Made by a program: the position numbers and the translations under genes. Source: CAZQEZ01 sp964592475 (lineage in GTDB: Bacteria > Bacteroidota > Bacteroidia > Cytophagales > Cyclobacteriaceae). Taken from it: 10,105 nt of DNA. Numbering within the stretch: the stretch's first letter is position 1; every line of letters starts with the position of its first letter. Below are positions 7,239-10,105 of the stretch, in pieces. The DNA is taken from positions 1 to 10,105 of the forward strand of contig CAZQEZ010000143.1 in NCBI GenBank assembly GCA_964592475.1, read 5' to 3'. Below the pieces are notes generated by a model. The model saw nothing but the letters and a program-made list of their open reading frames with translations. It was not told the DNA's origin and did not search any database.

Positions 7239-8837
7239 ATGGCAGAAAATAAATTTAATAAAAATTTAGTCATCGTTATCGTGGCTATTGCCTCCACCGG
7301 AGGGTTGTTATTCGGCTTTGATACCGGAGTAATTTCAGGAGCTTTACCATTTTTAGAAAAAACTTGGGACCTGACAACCGAACAACAAGAATGGATTGTG
7401 ACTGCACTACTGGTAGGTGCAATTGCCGGAGCTATGTCTTCAGGCCGTCTTACTGATATTTTTGGTAGAAAGAAAATCATTATCATTACCTCCATTATTT
7501 TTGCAGTAGGTTCCCTACTTGCCGGAGCTGCTCCAAACTTAGGTTTTCTGGCATTTAGTAGAATAATTTTAGGTATAGCCATTGGTATTTCTTCCTTCAC
7601 TGTACCTATGTACATTGCTGAAATCTCACCTACAAAAATTAGGGGAGCGTTGGTTTCATCATTTCAATTGATGATAACGGTTGGAATTTTGGCTTCTTAC
7701 TTTAGTGATCAATATTTTGCTGACGAAGCTAATCCTGAATCTTGGCGATGGATGTTTTACGTGGGGGTTTTACCCGCTATTATTTTATTTTTTGGTATGG
7801 CCTTCCTACCGGAATCGCCACGTTGGCTTATGGCTAATAAACGCCGCGAAGAGGGTATCAAGGTACTAAGAAAAGTAGAAAGCCCTGACTTAGTAGAAGA
7901 TTCGATCAAAAGAATTGATGCTGAAATAGAAAAGGAAAAACAACAAGTAACCAACTGGACCGAATTATTTAAACCCTGGCTTCGCAGTGCTTTGGCCATT
8001 GCAATTGGTATTATGTTGGTACAGCAATTTGTGGGTATCAATACTATAATTTATTACGCGCCCACTGTATTCTTGATTGCCGGGTTTGAAGGCGCTAAAG
8101 CAGCACTTTGGGCCACGATTACAGTAGGAGTAGTAAATGTATTATCCACCGTGGTTTCTATGGCACTAATTGATAAAGTTGGCCGTCGTAAGCTCTACTT
8201 CATCGGGCTTTCCGGTATGGCTATAGCTTTGGCAGCTTTAGGTTTCTTCTTTCTATATCGTGAAGGACTTGGAGAAGGCATGCGTTATATGACTGTGGGT
8301 GCAGTTTTAATTTATATCTTCTTCTTTGCTATAAGTTTAGGACCATTGGGTTGGCTTATGATTTCGGAGGTTTTCCCACTGAAGGTTCGTGGTTTAGGAA
8401 TGAGTATCGGGTCATTATCTAACTGGCTGTTTAATGCATTGGTAGCATTTACTTTTCTGAAAATTGCCTGGGCCTTGACAACACCAGGAATGGAAATAGT
8501 GAGAGAAAAAGCTGATGCCGAATTGACCACAGACCAAACAGCGGTGTTGGAGCAATATGAAATTTCCGTGGGAGCCAATATTGAAGATGTAGTTGCAATT
8601 GTAAGCAGAGATGATATTCCGGAAGAAGATATGACTGCAATTGAAGCGGCATATGATGTAAAACCTAATCCCGCCGGTTCATTCTTCGTGTATGCCGTAA
8701 TTGCCGTTTTAGGTATTATCTGGGGTCTACGATACATTCCTGAAACTAAAGGAGTATCGCTAGAAGATATTGAGGAACATTGGCGTAATGGAGGAAAACC
8801 ATCAGATATAAAAGGTGGAAGTGAAAAAGCAGTTTAG
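7239..8837 (+). CDS. Sugar:H+ symporter, MFS sugar porter family
   Basis: This 532-residue, 12-segment inner-membrane transporter shows the sugar porter signatures in order: FGFDTGVISGALPF (25-38, with Asp28 where XylE has its proton-coupling Asp), GRLTDIFGRKK (69-79), PESPRWL (191-197), QQFVGINTIIYYAPT (262-276), DKVGRRKL (312-319) and PETKG (501-505). Residues equivalent to sugar-binding positions are present: Gln143, Gln262, Gln263, Asn268, Trp372 and Asn395-Trp396. The Asn-Trp pair is as in glucose transporters, where XylE has Gln-Trp. A monosaccharide such as glucose, galactose or xylose is likely, driven by the proton gradient; the exact sugar is not resolved. Unusually, about 64 acidic residues (415-478) are inserted in the periplasmic loop between segments 11 and 12. 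ATG 7239 gives a normal short cytoplasmic N-terminus. The gene is monocistronic, ends at a strong terminator, and has no sugar-metabolism gene beside it. Confidence 0.93.
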   Translation: MAENKFNKNLVIVIVAIASTGGLLFGFDTGVISGALPFLEKTWDLTTEQQEWIVTALLVGAIAGAMSSGRLTDIFGRKKIIIITSIIFAVGSLLAGAAPNLGFLAFSRIILGIAIGISSFTVPMYIAEISPTKIRGALVSSFQLMITVGILASYFSDQYFADEANPESWRWMFYVGVLPAIILFFGMAFLPESPRWLMANKRREEGIKVLRKVESPDLVEDSIKRIDAEIEKEKQQVTNWTELFKPWLRSALAIAIGIMLVQQFVGINTIIYYAPTVFLIAGFEGAKAALWATITVGVVNVLSTVVSMALIDKVGRRKLYFIGLSGMAIALAALGFFFLYREGLGEGMRYMTVGAVLIYIFFFAISLGPLGWLMISEVFPLKVRGLGMSIGSLSNWLFNALVAFTFLKIAWALTTPGMEIVREKADAELTTDQTAVLEQYEISVGANIEDVVAIVSRDDIPEEDMTAIEAAYDVKPNPAGSFFVYAVIAVLGIIWGLRYIPETKGVSLEDIEEHWRNGGKPSDIKGGSEKAV

Positions 8838-8856
8838 CATTTGAAAAAACTTAATT

Positions 8857-8892
8857 AAAAAAAGGGGTTGCTTTGTAGCAACCCCTTTTTTT
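8857..8892 (+). terminator. Strong intrinsic terminator of the transporter gene
   Basis: A perfect 16-bp stem, AAAAAAAGGGGTTGCT (8857-8872) with AGCAACCCCTTTTTTT (8877-8892), closes a TTGT loop 19 bases after the stop codon. The GC core is followed by seven T on the + strand. The mirror A-run on the left means it can also stop transcription coming from the right. It marks the end of the conventional part of the window. Confidence 0.93.
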
Positions 8893-8907
8893 GAAATTTA
8901 AGAGGAT

Positions 8908-9003
8908 ATGCCGCAAGATTACAATAAGATATTCAGGGAAGAAGGTGGATTCGGAAGAGACAGAAAAAGTAAGAATAAAATGAATATCTATTTACTTAAA
9001 TAA
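8908..9003 (+). pseudogene. 31-codon frame, possible remnant of an Rpn-type nuclease gene
   Basis: The frame starts MPQDYNKIFREEGG and ends at TAA 9001-9003. 'DYNKIFRE' resembles the opening of Bacteroidota proteins annotated as Rpn family recombination-promoting nuclease/putative transposase, which often begin with DYNK(I/V)(F/L)KEN. That is from memory and rests on about ten residues. The rest (GGFGRDRKSKNK and on) does not continue that family, so if the match is real the gene was cut after about 11 codons. It lies directly after the transporter terminator. AAGAGG ends just before the ATG, too close for an ideal ribosome site. It may be only chance coding. Confidence 0.25.
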
Positions 9004-9050
9004 ATAGTTGCTCTTCCATTAATAAAATTGCTAAGGCTGCAGAAAATTCC

Positions 9051-9077
9051 AAAAAGCATGCGCAGCATGAGGCGCAT
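9051..9077 (-). terminator. Minus-strand terminator downstream of the sorting-domain remnant
   Basis: Read on the minus strand, ATGCGC (9077-9072) pairs perfectly with GCGCAT (9063-9058) across an 8-base loop and is followed by GCTTTTTGG, giving a five-T tract. It lies 12 bases beyond the stop codon of the minus-strand remnant at 9090-9164. That is the normal position for the terminator of a gene ending there. Confidence 0.5.
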
Positions 9078-9089
9078 ACTTAATAATAC

Positions 9090-9164
9090 TTACTCTTTCA
9101 CCACCATAAACCGATCTAGTGACCACCTGCCCACACCTTTAATAATCAGGAATAATGGATGTGC
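9090..9164 (-). pseudogene. Remnant of a type IX secretion C-terminal sorting domain
   Basis: The minus-strand frame ends LIIKGVGRWSLDRFMVVKE followed by TAA at 9092-9090. It resembles the last strands of the type A sorting domain that directs Bacteroidota proteins through the type IX secretion system: hydrophobic strand, Gly turn, then Arg-Phe-hydrophobic-hydrophobic-Lys at the very end. The frame is closed 24 codons upstream by a stop at 9167-9165, and no related coding is visible further upstream. Only the tail of the original gene therefore survives. A terminator hairpin follows at the expected place, which supports a true 3' gene end. The match is by eye and short, so it is a moderate call. 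Confidence 0.4.
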
Positions 9165-9206
9165 TTAAACGAGTTGAGCATCTAGTAATTAACCAGAATA
9201 AAGAAA

Positions 9207-9467
9207 ATGAAGCTGCTTCTGGATGAAAATTTACCTATCAAGCTGAAAGAGTATTTTTCCGATGTTCACCAGATACTCACCATAAAAGAAATGAATTGGA
9301 TACTTGAAAATGGGTGTAGTTATACAACACACAATCTGGAGCAGGGAGTAGATATTTGGTACATACAGCATTGGTTGGGCCATGATAGTATACGAACAAC
9401 GGAACGATATACACATGTGGCAGGGCGAAAGCATAATTTTAAAAACCCAATAGATGACATTTTGTAA
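9207..9467 (+). pseudogene. Chimeric remnant: DUF5615 N-terminus joined to tyrosine recombinase C-terminus
   Basis: This is an 86-codon frame made of two unrelated parts. Residues 1-31 (MKLLLDENLPIKLKEYF...KEMNW) match the start of DUF5615 PIN-like proteins, including the acidic LLLDENLP motif with Asp6. Those proteins are normally over 100 residues and are often paired with a DUF433 partner, which is not seen here. From about residue 36 the sequence is the C-terminal end of a tyrosine recombinase: SYTTHNLEQGVDIWYIQHWLGHD (38-60), then the nucleophile motif ERYTHV with Tyr68 and the conserved His59, ending in NPIDDIL. The HxxR box and the upstream catalytic Arg are absent, and the usual His before 'SYATH' is Cys37, so it cannot recombine DNA. 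The junction lies near 9297-9317. Each half has its normal outer end, pointing to a deletion or recombination between two former genes. Whether the fusion is expressed is unknown. Confidence 0.75.
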
Positions 9468-9492
9468 AAAGTTGCACAAAAGCATCCAATAT

Positions 9493-9566
9493 GTTGGCTA
9501 TATGTAATTTTTGAATAGAGAAATATATGTAATATTGCATATATTTGACGTTGTGTGTAATTTGAA
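9493..9566 (+). repeat. Short direct repeats and near-palindrome, possible recombination site
   Basis: GTTGGCTATATGTAATTTTTGAA (9493-9515) and GTTGTGTGTAATTTGAA (9550-9566) align as imperfect direct repeats sharing GTTG...TGTAATTT...GAA. The 10-mer TATATGTAAT occurs exactly at 9499-9508 and 9524-9533, with a one-mismatch inverted copy at 9534-9543. The last two form a 22-bp near-palindrome (9523-9544, arms ATATATG/CATATAT, core AATATT). The block begins 26 bases after the recombinase remnant and ends just before the DUF2971 start. Function is inferred: recombination or cassette boundary, or operator. Confidence 0.5.
9540..9547 (+). promoter_or_regulatory. -7 promoter element for the DUF2971 gene
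   Basis: TATATTTG matches the Bacteroidota consensus TAnnTTTG exactly and ends 24 bases before the ATG at 9572. The best upstream TTTG (9510-9513) is 26 bases away, longer than the usual spacing. The box overlaps the right arm of the near-palindrome at 9523-9544, so a protein bound there would block the promoter. Confidence 0.4.
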
Positions 9567-9571
9567 AGAAG

Positions 9572-10105
9572 ATGAACCGAAACTTTTTAAACATTGAAGA
9601 AAACCAGAAAGACAAACCCATTTTTCGAGTAATCTCCATTAAAAGACTTTTTGAGCTCTTCAATAAGAAGGAAAATGTACTCGTCAAGCCAAAGCTTTGG
9701 GATGACCCTTTTGAAAACTTTATTATGAACTCAACAGGTGAACTTGAAGACGGGCGAATGTTCTCAATTGGTTTTAGAAATCATTTTTTCGGACAATGTT
9801 GGACAAAGACTAGAGAAAGCGATGCAATGTGGAGAATATATTCACCAGATAAAAACGGAGTTCGAATAGCTACAACACCAAGAAAATTACTCTGCTCACT
9901 TTATAACTCAGCAAATGAATACAGGGATATTAATTGTTTTATTGGTGGAGTTAACTACTATACAACGCCCAAGTTGAAAAAACTCCTAGATACCCGTGCT
10001 TCAACTTGGATAGTTGATTCAACAGGTGCCGGTCAAGCTCAAACACTTTTGTTCAAGAGAAGTGCATTTAAACATGAAAATGAATTAAGGCTTATTTATA
10101 ATTCT
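9572..10105 (+). CDS. DUF2971 family protein, N-terminal part
   Basis: The frame opens at ATG 9572, just after GAAAGAAG, and runs 178 codons to the window edge without a stop, so the 3' end is missing. Family motifs seen are RVISIKRLFELF (19-30), LVKPKLWDDPFEN (37-49), FGQCWTKTRESDAMWRIYSP (73-92) and FKRSAFKHENELRLIY (161-176). These match the DUF2971 pattern of an N-terminal 'LWDDPFE' loop, a 'CWT...ESD.MWR.Y' core and a later 'F.K...ENE.R' motif. There is no signal peptide or membrane segment, so the protein is cytosolic. Biochemical activity is not established for the family; members are scattered and often sit in mobile or defence-rich neighbourhoods (general knowledge). Here it follows a recombinase remnant and repeat block, which suits an acquired cargo gene. 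Family call is strong; function unknown. Confidence 0.85.
   Translation, partial: MNRNFLNIEENQKDKPIFRVISIKRLFELFNKKENVLVKPKLWDDPFENFIMNSTGELEDGRMFSIGFRNHFFGQCWTKTRESDAMWRIYSPDKNGVRIATTPRKLLCSLYNSANEYRDINCFIGGVNYYTTPKLKKLLDTRASTWIVDSTGAGQAQTLLFKRSAFKHENELRLIYNS

Noticed and set aside
7217..7615. Open minus-strand frame opposite the start of the sugar transporter
   Set aside because: It is the antisense of a confidently identified membrane protein, with low-complexity Ile/Pro/Ser content. A similar shadow at 8312-8737 was rejected for the same reason.
9007..9166. Plus-strand frame open through the region opposite the sorting-domain remnant
   Set aside because: It has no convincing start, runs through the hairpin at 9058-9077 and shows no family motif. 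The minus-strand reading explains this stretch better.
9155..9226. 23-codon plus-strand frame (MDVLKRVEHLV...) overlapping the start of the chimeric frame
   Set aside because: It sits where a DUF433-type antitoxin might precede a DUF5615 gene, but the residues do not resemble DUF433 and the length is within chance.
9493..9566. Repeat block considered as a CRISPR array
   Set aside because: There are only two or three short, imperfect copies with irregular spacing and no cas genes.
9231..9687. Two minus-strand open frames (9231-9485 and 9439-9687)
   Set aside because: They lie opposite the recombinase/DUF5615 remnant and the DUF2971 gene, both recognised by protein motifs. The antisense products are Ile/Phe/Cys-rich without domains.

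Overview
The window looks like a chromosomal segment from a member of the Bacteroidota, probably a Cytophagales-like marine or soil bacterium. The order is an inference; the phylum is better supported. The evidence is the AT-rich DNA, lipoproteins with 'SC' lipoboxes, a MacB/FtsX-type permease of the large Bacteroidota family, a TPR-containing hybrid-free sensor kinase, -7 elements of the TAnnTTTG type, and weak use of Shine-Dalgarno sites.

Positions 1-8892 are an ordinary, compact core region. A putative surface lipoprotein (264-857, +) converges on a toast-rack lipoprotein (889-1656, -), and a good hairpin terminator sits between them. The toast-rack gene lies 72 bp downstream of an orphan FtsX/MacB-type ABC permease (1729-4173, -) and could share its transcript. 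Divergent from the permease is a DUF4136 lipoprotein (4351-4920, +), which converges, with a gap of only 5 bp, on a TPR sensor histidine kinase (4926-7004, -). Divergent from the kinase is a sugar/proton symporter of the major facilitator superfamily (7239-8837, +), closed by a 16-bp perfect hairpin terminator. The first four genes plus the kinase suggest envelope maintenance and sensing. The symporter imports a monosaccharide, but no sugar kinase or isomerase lies beside it.

Positions 8893-10105 are different in character: a patchwork of gene ends without whole genes. In order they are a 31-codon frame resembling the start of an Rpn-type nuclease family protein (weak), a minus-strand remnant resembling the last ~20 residues of a type IX secretion sorting domain with its own terminator, and an 86-codon chimera joining the N-terminus of a DUF5615 (PIN-like) protein to the C-terminus of a tyrosine recombinase. 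After these comes a short AT-rich segment carrying repeated GTTG...TGTAATTT...GAA motifs and a near-palindrome. The window ends inside a DUF2971 gene (9572 onward, +). This right end is the accessory part of the window. It looks like a site where gene pieces have been repeatedly inserted and cut, possibly a decayed cassette-capturing (integron-like) locus. That last idea is a hypothesis, not a demonstrated fact.

No rRNA, tRNA, CRISPR array, complete insertion sequence or riboswitch was seen.
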